Of a stretch of DNA of 64,000 bases, positions 45,388-54,063 are shown in pieces. This DNA comes from Planktothricoides raciborskii GIHE-MW2 (GTDB taxonomy: Bacteria > Cyanobacteriota > Cyanobacteriia > Cyanobacteriales > Laspinemataceae), in assembly GCF_040564635.1 (NCBI RefSeq), contig NZ_CP159837.1, forward strand, positions 6,187,001-6,251,000, written 5' to 3'. A model generated the notes under the pieces. It was not told where the DNA came from. It ran no database searches and was given only the letters and a program-made list of their open reading frames with translations. Within the stretch, counting starts at the first letter, position 1; every line of letters starts with the position of its first letter. The position numbers were made by a program, and so were the translations under genes.

Positions 45388-45774
45388 TTATTTTCCAAAA
45401 ATATAGATAGACAACTCTTGGCGAAATTTACGCAAATCTTCTTTTTGCTGTTTCGCTTGAGCTAAACGTTGTTTTTGGGTAGCTGTTAAAAACAGACGGT
45501 TTTCTTGTTGCAATTTTTGGTGAAATTGGCGCAGGAAATTCGCTTGTTTTTTCGCTTGAGATAGGCGTTCTTTTTGGGTAGCTGTTAAGAACACGCGGTT
45601 TTCTTGTTGCAATTTTTGGTAAAATTCGCGCAAAAAAATCGCTTGCTCCTCAGCTTGCAGTTGCCTTTTAGTTTTGGCATCCGACAGAAAAGCTTGGGTC
45701 TCTTGGCAGAGTTCAGCTACTTGTTCAGCAATTGACAAACGCTCCTGTCGGAATTTTTCCATGAGAGCAGGCAT
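45388..45774 (-). CDS. gvpC: Gas vesicle protein GvpC, short form
   Basis: A 128-residue protein. The N-terminus [20 protein letters not shown] and the repeat units ([40 protein letters not shown]) are those of GvpC, whose ~33-residue helical repeats bind outside the GvpA shell and stiffen it. About three repeats are present, fewer than in Anabaena GvpC. In Planktothrix, gvpC length variants go with different critical pressures; that knowledge suggests a weaker, wider vesicle here. The two central repeats are close in DNA sequence. Confidence 0.93.
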   Translation of the reverse strand: MPALMEKFRQERLSIAEQVAELCQETQAFLSDAKTKRQLQAEEQAIFLREFYQKLQQENRVFLTATQKERLSQAKKQANFLRQFHQKLQQENRLFLTATQKQRLAQAKQQKEDLRKFRQELSIYIFGK

Positions 45775-45954
45775 GGGTTTTCCTCAATAACACTAGATCA
45801 TGGATTAACCCCAATCACCAGTCGAAACATTACATTTACCGTGACTGGGGGTTAGACAGTAGAAATAACTGCTTTTCTTTTCTCCCCCGTGGGAGGAATT
45901 TTTCCCATTCCCAAAGTCAGGCAATTAAAGAAAAGCAGATACCGCTCAAAAATT

Positions 45955-45984
45955 TAAAAATTCCTCAGTCGCAAGACTGAAGAA
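45955..45984 (-). terminator. Hairpin between gvpA and gvpC
   Basis: On the minus strand ATTCTTCAGTC TTGC GACTGAGGAAT is followed by TTTTTAAATTTTT, 20 bases after the gvpA stop. It looks like a leaky terminator that makes gvpA mRNA more abundant than gvpC mRNA. Further on, CTGCTTTTCTTT and AAAGAAAAGCAG (45870 and 45930) can form a second, larger stem. Confidence 0.75.
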
Positions 45985-46003
45985 TCTATGATTATGTAAG
46001 TTC

Positions 46004-46219
46004 TTAGGCAGGAACCGCAGCCGATTGAGTCAGACCAACGGCTTCAGCATATTTCAGGTAGGTTTCAACAGAAGCGATCACGACTCGGGCTTCAACAGCC
46101 AATAATTCAATTCCGACCAGAGAGACGCGAGCCCAAGCATCAATAACGATCCCTTTGTCAAGAATCCGGTCAATAACTTCAGCCAAGCTAGAAGAAGAAT
46201 TAGTTTTTTCGACAGCCAT
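46004..46219 (-). CDS. gvpA: Gas vesicle structural protein GvpA
   Basis: A 71-residue protein, the normal size, starting [59 protein letters not shown] and AVGLTQSAA are the near-invariant GvpA sequence. It polymerises into the ribs of the vesicle shell. The frame is open 15 codons upstream, but the ATG at 46219 with AGGTG before it is certain from the family. Only one gvpA copy is in the window. A strong promoter lies 103 bases upstream. Confidence 0.98.
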   Translation of the reverse strand: MAVEKTNSSSSLAEVIDRILDKGIVIDAWARVSLVGIELLAVEARVVIASVETYLKYAEAVGLTQSAAVPA

Positions 46220-46321
46220 GGTAATACACCTTTTTGTTTGTCTCATTGTTGATGCTGATTTCATGGAGGAGCTAGAAATGTATTAGTTTTTTCTGGCTGC
46301 CTTCATTGTTTCAGCTTCCAA

Positions 46322-46386
46322 ACAATATCATCCGTTCTTTGATGTGTCAATACCTGATGCCCGTTTTTTTTGTTAACAATTGTTAA
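46322..46386 (-). promoter_or_regulatory. gvpA promoter with upstream palindrome
   Basis: On the minus strand TTGACA (46350-46345), a 17-base spacer and TATTGT (46327-46322) form a near-perfect sigma70-type promoter; transcription would start near 46315 and give a leader of ~95 bases. A perfect palindrome TTAACAATTGTTAA lies at 46373-46386, 22 bases above the -35 box, where an activator could bind. Further up, TTTCCGG and CCGGAAA form a small hairpin at ~46435. Confidence 0.8.
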
Positions 46387-46641
46387 GAACTTGTAAGAAG
46401 TGGGTGTTTCTGATACATTTACGCGACATCCTGTTTTCCGGCTATTCCCGGAAACGGACAATGCTGGCAATATCACCTTTGAACCTGATAGAGGCGGTAT
46501 CCCGCAAAGCTGGTAGTGCAGGCACCCCCGATCAGATCCAAGAAAAAGGATGAACATTAAAAGAAAACATAGCGATGATTGCTGTTGCTACCTCGTCCCA
46601 ACTCCTCGATCGCAGGCGACAGACTGGTCGATTCAAGCACC

Positions 46642-46852
46642 TCAGCCGTAAGGCCGATTCTCTGGATCAAGTTCTTGGGTTTCACCAGAGTGGTATTCAG
46701 TCATTGCTGAGGCGGCAAGGAACGCAATAATATCCCCAAAAGCGGCGAAAGCCTCATCCGAGCCCCGTTGATTCTCAATTTCCTCCAGAATAATTGACGC
46801 GATCGCATCGGACTCATTTTCAGGTAACGTTTGTAACAGAGCGTTGTAAAAT
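46642..46852 (-). pseudogene. Antitoxin-like fragment
   Basis: One frame reads LLQTLPENESDAIASIILEE, IENQRGSDEAFAAFGDIIAF and AMTEYHSGETQELDPENRP to a stop. It is the C-terminal two thirds of a small cyanobacterial antitoxin-like protein (the DEAFA and SGKTQELDPE pattern). The start is lost and no toxin gene is near. It lies upstream of gvpA, on the same strand. Confidence 0.6.
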
Positions 46853-46943
46853 CATAGGATGGTATAAATCGAGGCGAATAAATCTTTCTTGTGAGGCCAG
46901 CCGATGATTTATCCCGAATGCCAGTCAAAAAATCTTAATAAAT

Positions 46944-47367
46944 ATGGTCATAAAAGAAAAAAAACAAAACTATCGATTCAACGATTTTTGGCTCAGTTTA
47001 TTGAATATTCCTCGTACAGGGGATATTAAGAAAGCGTTATAAAACACTATATTCTACTTTTATTGGGGATTTTTATCTATTCCACATCAATGGGGATATA
47101 TTATATCAATTACGCTATCTTCAATATTGTTGTACAAAAATAAGTTATTTTCATGGATTAGATAGATCGTGTAAAGGGTATCAAGTAGAAAAATTTCTGG
47201 TTGCTTGTTATTATAGAAACAACTTTCAGATAAAGAATATTCCAAAGAATGACAAAGAAAAATTAGTTATTGGCCAAAAAATTGGTGATATATTATCTGA
47301 TAATATATCATTATTACAAAAAATCAAGCATCAAACAAACACCAAGAAAACTGGGAGCCAAGAATCA
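46944..47367 (+). other. AT-rich stretch with traces of coding
   Basis: A short frame MVIKEKKQNYRFNDFWLSLL...RTGDIKKAL ends at ~47042. From ~47020 the frame of sipA is open without a stop up to the sipA ATG, giving residues like FIGDFYLFHINGDILYQLRY and GQKIGDILSDNISLLQK, but no start codon. It may be a frameshifted gene that once lay here. I cannot name it. Confidence 0.3.
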
Positions 47368-47586
47368 ATGTCTCAAGAGATTGCTGTCGGCAAAAAAGTC
47401 AAAGTAGTAGGACTACCCCCCTATATTAAAACAGCGGAACCCATCCCAATGCTGCGGCCTCCTAATGTAATTCGCATAGGGGAAGAAGGCATCGTCATTG
47501 AACAAAAAGCGATAAATTCTTGGGCGGTTCGGTTTGAGAAAGCGGCGTTTTTAATTGATAGTCAATATATTGAATTAGTGGACTAG
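47368..47586 (+). CDS. sipA: SipA-like regulatory protein (DUF3148)
   Basis: A 72-residue protein: KKVKVVGLPPYIKTAEPIPM, then LRPPNVIRIGEEGIVIEQKA and WAVRFEKAAFLIDSQYIELV. This is the SipA pattern, an SH3-like small protein that in Synechococcus binds the histidine kinase NblS and changes its activity in light and nutrient stress. The NblS gene is not in the window. The length is typical. Confidence 0.88.
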   Translation: MSQEIAVGKKVKVVGLPPYIKTAEPIPMLRPPNVIRIGEEGIVIEQKAINSWAVRFEKAAFLIDSQYIELVD

Positions 47587-47747
47587 ACAATCAACCCGGA
47601 ACCAACCGGGTTTCTGAGACACAAGTGATATGGGGATGGTTGGCGGTGGGGGTCTATGGGATTGCCAAAAAAATCACCAAGAAAGCCCAAGCCAATGTCA
47701 AAGGATTACAATTTAGGCAGCAATTTTGATTTTATGGAGTAAATCTG

Positions 47748-48398
47748 GTGTCATTACAAGCAAACATCATTCCTCCCGCAAACGGTCAAGACCCCCAAGG
47801 CGCAATCGTCTTATTGCACGGTTGGGGTGCGAATTTACACGATTTAGCCCCCCTCGGACTGGCATTAAACTTACCGGAGTACCAATTTATTTTTCCTGAT
47901 GCCCCATTCCCCCATCACACGGTCCCCGGTGGTCAAATGTGGTACGACTTAGAAAGTGAGAATTATTTTGGGTTAGCGGAAAGTCGGCAAATGCTCATAG
48001 ACTGGCTGAAATCCCTAGAAAGTCAAACGGGTGTGCCACTTTCTCGGACGATTTTAAGCGGATTTTCCCAAGGGGGGGCGATGATCCTGGATGTGGGAGT
48101 GAGAATTCCTGTCGCGGGTTTAGTCTCCATGAGTGGTTATTTGCACGCCGCCCCGGAACCTGTGGGCGATCGCCTGCCACCGATGTTAATCATGCACGGC
48201 AGCAACGATCCGGTTGTGCCATTGCAGGCAGCCCGTCAAGCCCGAGAAATGTACCTGATGTTAGGGGCATCGGTAAAATACCATGAATTTGAGATGAGCC
48301 ATGAAATTTGCCCACAAGAGATTACCCTGATGCGTAATTTTATTCACCAAGTAATCTCCCCCAAACCCACCGTTGAACAAAGCGTAGATAAATCTTGA
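47748..48398 (+). CDS. Alpha/beta hydrolase, carboxylesterase/phospholipase type
   Basis: A 216-residue esterase. IVLLHGWGANLHDLAPLG gives the oxyanion region; the nucleophile Ser is in ILSGFSQGGAM (~110), the Asp in HGSNDPVVPLQ and the His in YHEFEMSHEICPQE. The family hydrolyses short esters or lysophospholipids. The start is GTG at 47748, with TATGGAGTAAAT before it as the ribosome site. Confidence 0.9.
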   Translation: MSLQANIIPPANGQDPQGAIVLLHGWGANLHDLAPLGLALNLPEYQFIFPDAPFPHHTVPGGQMWYDLESENYFGLAESRQMLIDWLKSLESQTGVPLSRTILSGFSQGGAMILDVGVRIPVAGLVSMSGYLHAAPEPVGDRLPPMLIMHGSNDPVVPLQAARQAREMYLMLGASVKYHEFEMSHEICPQEITLMRNFIHQVISPKPTVEQSVDKS

Positions 48399-48508
48399 CT
48401 TTTAAACCTTGACTCTTAAATCTTGACTCTTTGGTTTGTTACTTAGCAGGTTGCGATACAATTAAAGATGCATCCGTAGGCAGGTGCTATTCACGAGAGG
48501 GGCGAACT

Positions 48509-48721
48509 ATGGTAAATTCGACAATTTCCACAGACGATCTTGCAGCAGTGACAGAAGATCAGGTAAAAAGTCTCGCTGCACGTCTCGATCTAGATGAGTA
48601 TGACAATGCTTTTGATGGCTTAAATGACTGGCATCTACTCAGGGCGATCGCATTCCATCGACCTGAACTCGTAGAACCTTACATTTACCTTCTGGATCTA
48701 GAAGCCTACGACGAAGCATAA
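48509..48721 (+). CDS. DUF2555-like small cyanobacterial protein
   Basis: A 70-residue protein from MVNSTISTDDLAAVTEDQVK to EPYIYLLDLEAYDEA. It is acidic and helical, with LAARLDLDEYDNAFDGLNDWH, a pattern (split here at LDEYDNAFDGL) that I associate with DUF2555. The frame is open 26 codons upstream; the inner ATG fits the family and has GAGGGGCGAAC before it. Function is not known. Confidence 0.78.
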   Translation: MVNSTISTDDLAAVTEDQVKSLAARLDLDEYDNAFDGLNDWHLLRAIAFHRPELVEPYIYLLDLEAYDEA

Positions 48722-49031
48722 TCTCAGCCAAACCCAAAGGTGAAGAAGTATTAATTGGCTTGTTATTTGAATTTCGGATCGCGAAGCGTGCCGGAGGCAT
48801 TTGTTTGATCTTTCCAGCCAATCAACCCTAGGAAAAGGGATCCTGTTTTCTAATTTTTTTATCAAAAAATTACTAAATCGTCATTCAATTTCCGACTTAT
48901 TGATCCTGATTGGTGAAAAGTTATGCCAGAAATTTCGCGGTATCGGGTCAGAAAATACTTCTTCATCTTTGATTTTTTTAGCCCACGATTTTAGCCCACG
49001 GGTTAAACCCGATCGCCACTCAGCGATATGC

Positions 49032-49652
49032 CTAGGTTTTGCCGGAAGCCACATCGATTGCCTGGCGAAAATGTTGGGAAAAATTATGGGGAGGAATGCC
49101 CACCATTAAGGCAGCATCATGGCGCAGATGAATTTCCACATTTCGGGGGCGATCGCGAAATAAATCCACTTCGGGTAAATGTCGGTCTGTGAGAAAATGT
49201 ACCACTTGATTCGCCGAACCGCGCCACCCTTGATTATCATTCAATTCTGCCATATATTGCCCATCAATCAAGACATCCAACTGGAGCAAAAACCGCTGAA
49301 TATTTCGGTCAGATTTCGCCAATAGCTGCTCTAAAGTAAAGCCAGTAAAACAAATAATTGATAAATCTTTCTGTTGGCGCAATTCGGTTAATAATTCGCT
49401 TAAACCCGCAGCCTGTAACATCGGTTCTCCCCCAGAAATCGTCACCCCTTCAGTGCCAGGAACCGATAAAATAGTCTGGGCTAAAATCGTGGGTTCTACC
49501 AAGTGCGCCTGTATCTGGGGAATCCATTCTGGAGAAATACAATCGCCACAGTTAAAACAACAACCTTGAACCCAAAGAGCAAACCGTTGTCCGGGTCCCA
49601 AGGTGCGGGTGACTGGACAAATTTCTGCGAGATTTAATAAAGTCATTGTCAA
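49032..49652 (-). CDS. Radical SAM activase-like protein (NrdG type)
   Basis: A 206-residue protein. GQRFALWVQGCCFNCGDCIS holds the CxxxCxxC for a 4Fe-4S cluster. EGVTISGGEPMLQAAGLSEL gives the SAM-binding GGE motif, and ICFTGFTLEQL and LDVLIDGQYMAEL are typical of anaerobic ribonucleotide reductase activases. No NrdD gene is adjacent, so it may activate another glycyl radical enzyme or serve another role. Confidence 0.85.
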   Translation of the reverse strand: MTMTLLNLAEICPVTRTLGPGQRFALWVQGCCFNCGDCISPEWIPQIQAHLVEPTILAQTILSVPGTEGVTISGGEPMLQAAGLSELLTELRQQKDLSIICFTGFTLEQLLAKSDRNIQRFLLQLDVLIDGQYMAELNDNQGWRGSANQVVHFLTDRHLPEVDLFRDRPRNVEIHLRHDAALMVGIPPHNFSQHFRQAIDVASGKT

Positions 49653-49728
49653 GTTATTGTAAACTCATTATAAAGTTATTACCCCATAATTGATATTCTA
49701 TTTTAGAATTAATACAGGAGAAAAAATA

Positions 49729-50430
49729 ATGGCCATTTATCTGGATTCGGCGATCGCCTCTGAAGCGGAAATCGCCCGCAGGATGGGTTGGGTCAAGGGC
49801 ATCACCACCAATCCTACCTTATTAGCAAAAAGCCAACAACCCCCAGAAACAACCCTAATTCAATTAGCCAGCTTAACCCCTGGGCCAGTATTTTATCAGG
49901 TGACGGCGATGGATTATGAGGGGATGATCGCCGAAGGACAAGCAGCTTATGAAATCATTGGCAACCAAACAATTTTGAAAATTCCGGCGACTCCCGTAGG
50001 CTTTGAAGTGGTGGCATCTTTATCTTGGGAAATTACCTGTTCGGTCACGGCAATTTATCATCCCATTCAAGCGGCGATCGCCTCAGAAGCGGGGGCAAAA
50101 ATCGCGATCGCTTATGTTAACCGGGCAACTCGGTTATTAGGAGATGGCATTGCCCTAGTCCGAGATATGGCTGCAATTCTCAAAGGTACAGATACAGAAA
50201 TTTTAGCCGCCAGTATTAAATCCCCAGAAGAAGCTGCCTTAGCCTTGCAAGCGGGGGCGGATCATTTAACCCTACCCTTGGCCATGTTACAGGCGATCGC
50301 CACCCACGATCTCTCAGAAAAAACCGTCGCCGAATTTAATCAAAATGGCATTGGCTTAAAAACATTAGAACTTGCCCCAGATATCAATACGGATATGGAT
50401 CTGGATATGGATATGGATATGGATATTTAG
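49729..50430 (+). CDS. Transaldolase / fructose-6-phosphate aldolase-like protein
   Basis: A 233-residue protein starting MAIYLDSAIASEAEIARRMG, with VKGITTNPTLLAKS, the Schiff-base Lys in TILKIPATPVG (~84), CSVTAIYHPIQAAIASEAGA and GADHLTLPLAML. This is the small transaldolase family that includes FSA and TalC; it cleaves or joins sugar phosphates. A good site CAGGAG lies 8 bases before the ATG. The C-terminus ends in an odd DMD repeat encoded by GATATG hexamers. Confidence 0.88.
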   Translation: MAIYLDSAIASEAEIARRMGWVKGITTNPTLLAKSQQPPETTLIQLASLTPGPVFYQVTAMDYEGMIAEGQAAYEIIGNQTILKIPATPVGFEVVASLSWEITCSVTAIYHPIQAAIASEAGAKIAIAYVNRATRLLGDGIALVRDMAAILKGTDTEILAASIKSPEEAALALQAGADHLTLPLAMLQAIATHDLSEKTVAEFNQNGIGLKTLELAPDINTDMDLDMDMDMDI

Positions 50431-50520
50431 TTTTATGACGGGGCAACTTCTTCGGGAAATGCCCCGTCAGTGATTAAAGCCTAAATCGTCAGCCCTGAAA
50501 GCAGACCAATTAATTGCCAG

Positions 50521-51561
50521 TTAATTTCCTGAACCAATTAAATAAATTAAAATATGCTGAATCACTAAATAAATCGCCAAAACATTAAAACCTAGGGCTA
50601 GAAAAAAGGCAAAAAACCCAAATAAATTTAAAGTCACTTCATAATTGCCTGGATTAATCCGGCGGCGTCTTTCAATAGCCACTGCCTGAAAGAGTTGACT
50701 ATTGCTTAAGTGTTGACCGTAATTTTTATCTTGAAAAAATAGCTTAATCAATGGATACTTTTTCGGATGGACAATCAGGCCATTAGGAGCGATCGACACT
50801 TGATCCACTTGTTCTAACATAAACACAAAAGACTTCTTAGCTTCTCGGAAAAAATCAGGAAACAAAAAACAGGCTAAATATTTATCTGTCAGCAATAAGG
50901 CGGCTAATTCTCCCCGATATCGCACCGCGATCGCCTCTAGAATTTCTGACGGAGACTGGACTAAAGTTAAAGTTGATTTAGCCAGTTTAGGAATCGCATA
51001 ATAATATGAAAGACTCAAATAACCTTCACGGGGAAATCGGCCAATTTCCCGCAGTCGTTGCTCGCATTCTTCTTCCAGAGATAAAGGTTCTTGATTCACC
51101 GATTCAACGATTTTTTCCAGACGAGGTTTTCGCGAATCTGAGCGGGAAGGTTGGCGAGCGACGGGTTTTGACTTGTAAGAATTATTTGAAGTTTTCTGAG
51201 AAACACCGCTAAATAGACGCGGTTTTTTTGGGGCAATAGTTTCTGAAGTTGAGGCGATCGCCCCTGGATTGCTTAAATCAAAAGTTTGACGCCAACTGGG
51301 ACTGGCATTGCTAAACTTTTTGCCAGAAACAACTAAAGACGTAATCGAATCAGCCTTTAAACTCAGGGCTCCTTGATAAATAAAGTTAGCCATAATTTGT
51401 TGTTTAGGCAGTAACTCCGCTTCTAGAATCACCTCTAAACAGCCATTTTTTACCGTAGCCGTAGCCGTAATTCCATTGGGTTGCAAAGATTGGTTAATCA
51501 GTTGCGCGATCGCCCTGGCATTTCCTTTTTTAGCCAGTTCTAGCAAATTAGATGGTGTCAT
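50521..51561 (-). CDS. Membrane protein with a shared cyanobacterial N-terminal domain
   Basis: A 346-residue protein. Residues 1-100 (LLELAKKGNARAIAQLINQS, LQPNGITATATVKNGCLEVI) match the N-terminus of the protein at 51805. The middle is basic and low in complexity; residues ~170-290 are a second globular part (REGYLSLSYYYAIPKLAKST, ILEAIAVRYRGELAALLLTD). One or two helices end the protein (VTLNLFGFFAFFLALGFNVLAIYLV). Function is not known. Confidence 0.75.
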   Translation of the reverse strand: MTPSNLLELAKKGNARAIAQLINQSLQPNGITATATVKNGCLEVILEAELLPKQQIMANFIYQGALSLKADSITSLVVSGKKFSNASPSWRQTFDLSNPGAIASTSETIAPKKPRLFSGVSQKTSNNSYKSKPVARQPSRSDSRKPRLEKIVESVNQEPLSLEEECEQRLREIGRFPREGYLSLSYYYAIPKLAKSTLTLVQSPSEILEAIAVRYRGELAALLLTDKYLACFLFPDFFREAKKSFVFMLEQVDQVSIAPNGLIVHPKKYPLIKLFFQDKNYGQHLSNSQLFQAVAIERRRRINPGNYEVTLNLFGFFAFFLALGFNVLAIYLVIQHILIYLIGSGN

Positions 51562-51685
51562 TGAATCCTAATTTCATCGAAGCCTATATATCACTACATA
51601 TTAACCTTCTCCAACAGAAAATGCCGATTTTTTTGTGAATTTTTCTCTCACTAAATACAGCCTAAATTTAATTCAATAAACTTGG

Positions 51686-51769
51686 GTCAGGACTTACGCA
51701 GTTCAAAACTAATCTCAGAGGCTTTGCTCCGAAAAAATCAAGAATAACATCTAGATCGTAAGTCCTGAC
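51686..51769. repeat. MITE-like element with 13-bp inverted ends
   Basis: GTCAGGACTTACG and CGTAAGTCCTGAC are perfect inverted ends of an 84-base stretch between two minus-strand genes. Ends of this sequence are common on cyanobacterial insertion sequences and their small derivatives. A related TAAGTCCTGACG occurs at ~54975. Confidence 0.8.
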
Positions 51770-51804
51770 TAACCATAAACTAAGCCCCGGAAAACCTCAT
51801 AATT

Positions 51805-52896
51805 TTACTGGCGAGTAATTTCTGCCATATGTTTGGCAAAATCTCGATATTTTGTATATTTAGGGATTCTGTCTTGAGCGATACTATAGTTGGAATGATC
51901 TGCTGGCACTTCTTTCATTAACACCAAAGCCTCATTCCAGAGGGTAGCAATTTTTTCCCACTCTTCGCTACCGCTGGCCACTTGAGTCATTTCCCAAGCT
52001 TGATTCGCCTTATTGACCGCTTGATAAAATTGCACAGAAATTGTTGCCGAACCACTGGCAGAATTCGCTCCATTTGTTACCGTTGACTGTGGGGATTGCC
52101 CCTGAGTAGAGGTGTTCTGTGGGGCTGTAGCACTGGCAACTGGAGTCGGGCTGCCGCCTGGAGTCGGTTTAGGAGCGTTGGTGGCCTCCGGTGGTTGTGT
52201 AGTCTTCGTTTCGCTGGCCTTGGATGCGTCCGCTGGCTTTTCCGGAGATGCCGGAGTAGAAGGCACGCTCGTCGGTTGAGAATCGGTGGTTTCTTTTTCC
52301 GCCTGAAAACCAGGCCACAAAAAGTAAGCAGCGGCTCCTCCACCTAGGAATAACAACAATACCACCGCCAAAATCAACAGGTTCTTTTTAGAGAATTTCT
52401 TCGAGGATTTCTGGTTTTGTTTACTGCTATCCCCTTCTAGGGCATAGTCATCATCATCATCATCTGCCATTGAACGCTGATCGAGGAAATCATTGTCTTC
52501 AATGGGCATATCATCGTCATCCACCAAGGGCAAATCATTGTCACCATCATGGTCATCATTCTCACCATCAGCAACAATGGGTCCGGGTGGATGCTCTAGA
52601 TCGATCTGCTGTTGCCAAGCAGTGCGACCGCCGATTTGGCGTCCGCCTATTTTAACCTTCGGATTAATATTCGCAATACCTAAATTGGCAAGTCCTTGAT
52701 GAATGAAGGGAACGAGGGTATCCTGATCTGGAACCATTTCTGATTCAATCAAGAGAAGTAGATTTCCCTGCTTCAAAGTGGCTTTAGCGGTAATCCCTTG
52801 GGGTTGGAAAAAGTGATTGAGTACGGCGGCGATCGCCTTCTCGTCACCTTGTTTGGCGCGTTCTTTGAGATCAGTTGGTGCTTTAGATAAAGGCAT
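51805..52896 (-). CDS. Membrane-anchored protein, paralog of 50521 in its N-terminal domain
   Basis: A 363-residue protein. Residues 1-110 (DLKERAKQGDEKAIAAVLNH, FFQPQGITAKATLKQGNLLL, KVKIGGRQIGGR) repeat the domain of the neighbour. Then come a very acidic stretch (DDDMPIEDNDF, ADDDDDDYALEGD), one membrane helix (NLLILAVVLLLFLGGGAAAYFLW), a long Pro/Thr/Ser-rich linker and a helical C-terminal domain (ISVQFYQAVNKANQAWEMTQ). The linker and end should be outside the cytoplasm. The role is unknown. Confidence 0.78.
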   Translation of the reverse strand: MPLSKAPTDLKERAKQGDEKAIAAVLNHFFQPQGITAKATLKQGNLLLLIESEMVPDQDTLVPFIHQGLANLGIANINPKVKIGGRQIGGRTAWQQQIDLEHPPGPIVADGENDDHDGDNDLPLVDDDDMPIEDNDFLDQRSMADDDDDDYALEGDSSKQNQKSSKKFSKKNLLILAVVLLLFLGGGAAAYFLWPGFQAEKETTDSQPTSVPSTPASPEKPADASKASETKTTQPPEATNAPKPTPGGSPTPVASATAPQNTSTQGQSPQSTVTNGANSASGSATISVQFYQAVNKANQAWEMTQVASGSEEWEKIATLWNEALVLMKEVPADHSNYSIAQDRIPKYTKYRDFAKHMAEITRQ

Positions 52897-53245
52897 AGGG
52901 CAGTACGGATTATTGGATTAATTCTACTGTTAAGACTACCCATATTAAACGGTTTTATGGTAAGGAGTTCTTAACCAAAGTTTTAATTCTCGTCTGGGAA
53001 AAAACCAGTCTTACTTAACAACAGCGAAAAAGATAATTTTGACTCAGATGACTGATACCCGGTCTAAAACCACCGGATTGGGCTTAACGATCCATCCGAA
53101 AAATCTTACGAGATTTGTCAGACGTTCTCTGGCATTTATCCCTTGGCTAAATGGCAAAGCTTAAATTTTTCCGTTTACCGTCAACCGGCAAAAACCAAAA
53201 CAATCTCATGTCACCTGCCACCCCCTGATTAAAAAAGACCTAGAG

Positions 53246-53452
53246 CTAGTCTACGACCCTCAATAATCCTTGGCGAAGCCCATCAAATACTCGATCGATT
53301 TGACTTTGCTCTTCAGGGGATAAAGAATCCTTAGATAACAGAGTCGCCATAAAAATTTGTTGATCCGCACGAGTAATTCTATGGGTGGTAAAAATGCGAG
53401 TAACGATTTGATTGATACTAGAATCTGACGGGTTTGGGATTTGACTTGGCAT
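53246..53452 (-). CDS. Small conserved cyanobacterial protein
   Basis: A 68-residue protein: INQIVTRIFTTHRITRADQQ, then IFMATLLSKDSLSPEEQSQI and DRVFDGLRQGLLRVVD. It is helical and I recognise the TRADQQ...LSLxEQxxI layout as a small protein widespread in cyanobacteria, of unknown role. 53453-54063 upstream shows no gene that I can support. Confidence 0.7.
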   Translation of the reverse strand: MPSQIPNPSDSSINQIVTRIFTTHRITRADQQIFMATLLSKDSLSPEEQSQIDRVFDGLRQGLLRVVD

Positions 53453-54063
53453 AGAACTGAATCAGCCTAATGACTAGAGTTTACTGTTTATGTTCAGTAA
53501 AGGGATCGGGCTTGCTTGTTTAAAACGGGGGAATGATCGGGCAACGGGGATGAATGTATCAGCCATTGACTCTGACAAATCATATTTTCTGATAATCACT
53601 TATACATTTTAGCCCAGGATTGAAGCTGAGTTAAAGATGAATCAGAAATTTTCCCAACAAAGCCCTGATACCTCAGCTTTGGCAGTGGTTGAATCCGCTT
53701 GATTTTTGATGTTTTGGCCAGATTCGACTCCAGAGATCGCATCGGCTACCGAGAGATTTCTCTAAGGCACTGAAATCACCACCAGATGCTTATAGGAACG
53801 AAGGGGAAAGAATCCTCCCTAGACAATTGAGTTAATTGAATAACAGAAATCAGGTTGTTTCCCATTGTTTTCCAAAAGCGATTCTCGCAAGGGATCCGCT
53901 GCGCGGCATCGCTCACACCACTGAGAAAATCCGTGGACAATGAATCTGAGCATCTGATGGATTCGCGAATCACTGAGCAAGACAACATCAAAAATCGCTT
54001 CACCTTTCAACATCAACCAAATCAACGGATGTTGATTTCACTCATAAATATGCCAAATATGCT

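Noticed and set aside
46303-46557. Minus-strand frame of 84 codons upstream of gvpA
   Set aside because: It covers the promoter, palindrome and hairpin of gvpA and resembles no protein.
47625-47729. Frame of 34 codons from a GTG (IWGWLAVGVYGIAKKITKKA)
   Set aside because: It could be a small membrane protein or a gene end, but no start signal or homolog is known to me.
48722-49031. Possible gene between the DUF2555-like gene and the radical SAM gene
   Set aside because: A plus-strand frame of 102 codons exists but overlaps the end of the radical SAM gene and has no protein-like features.
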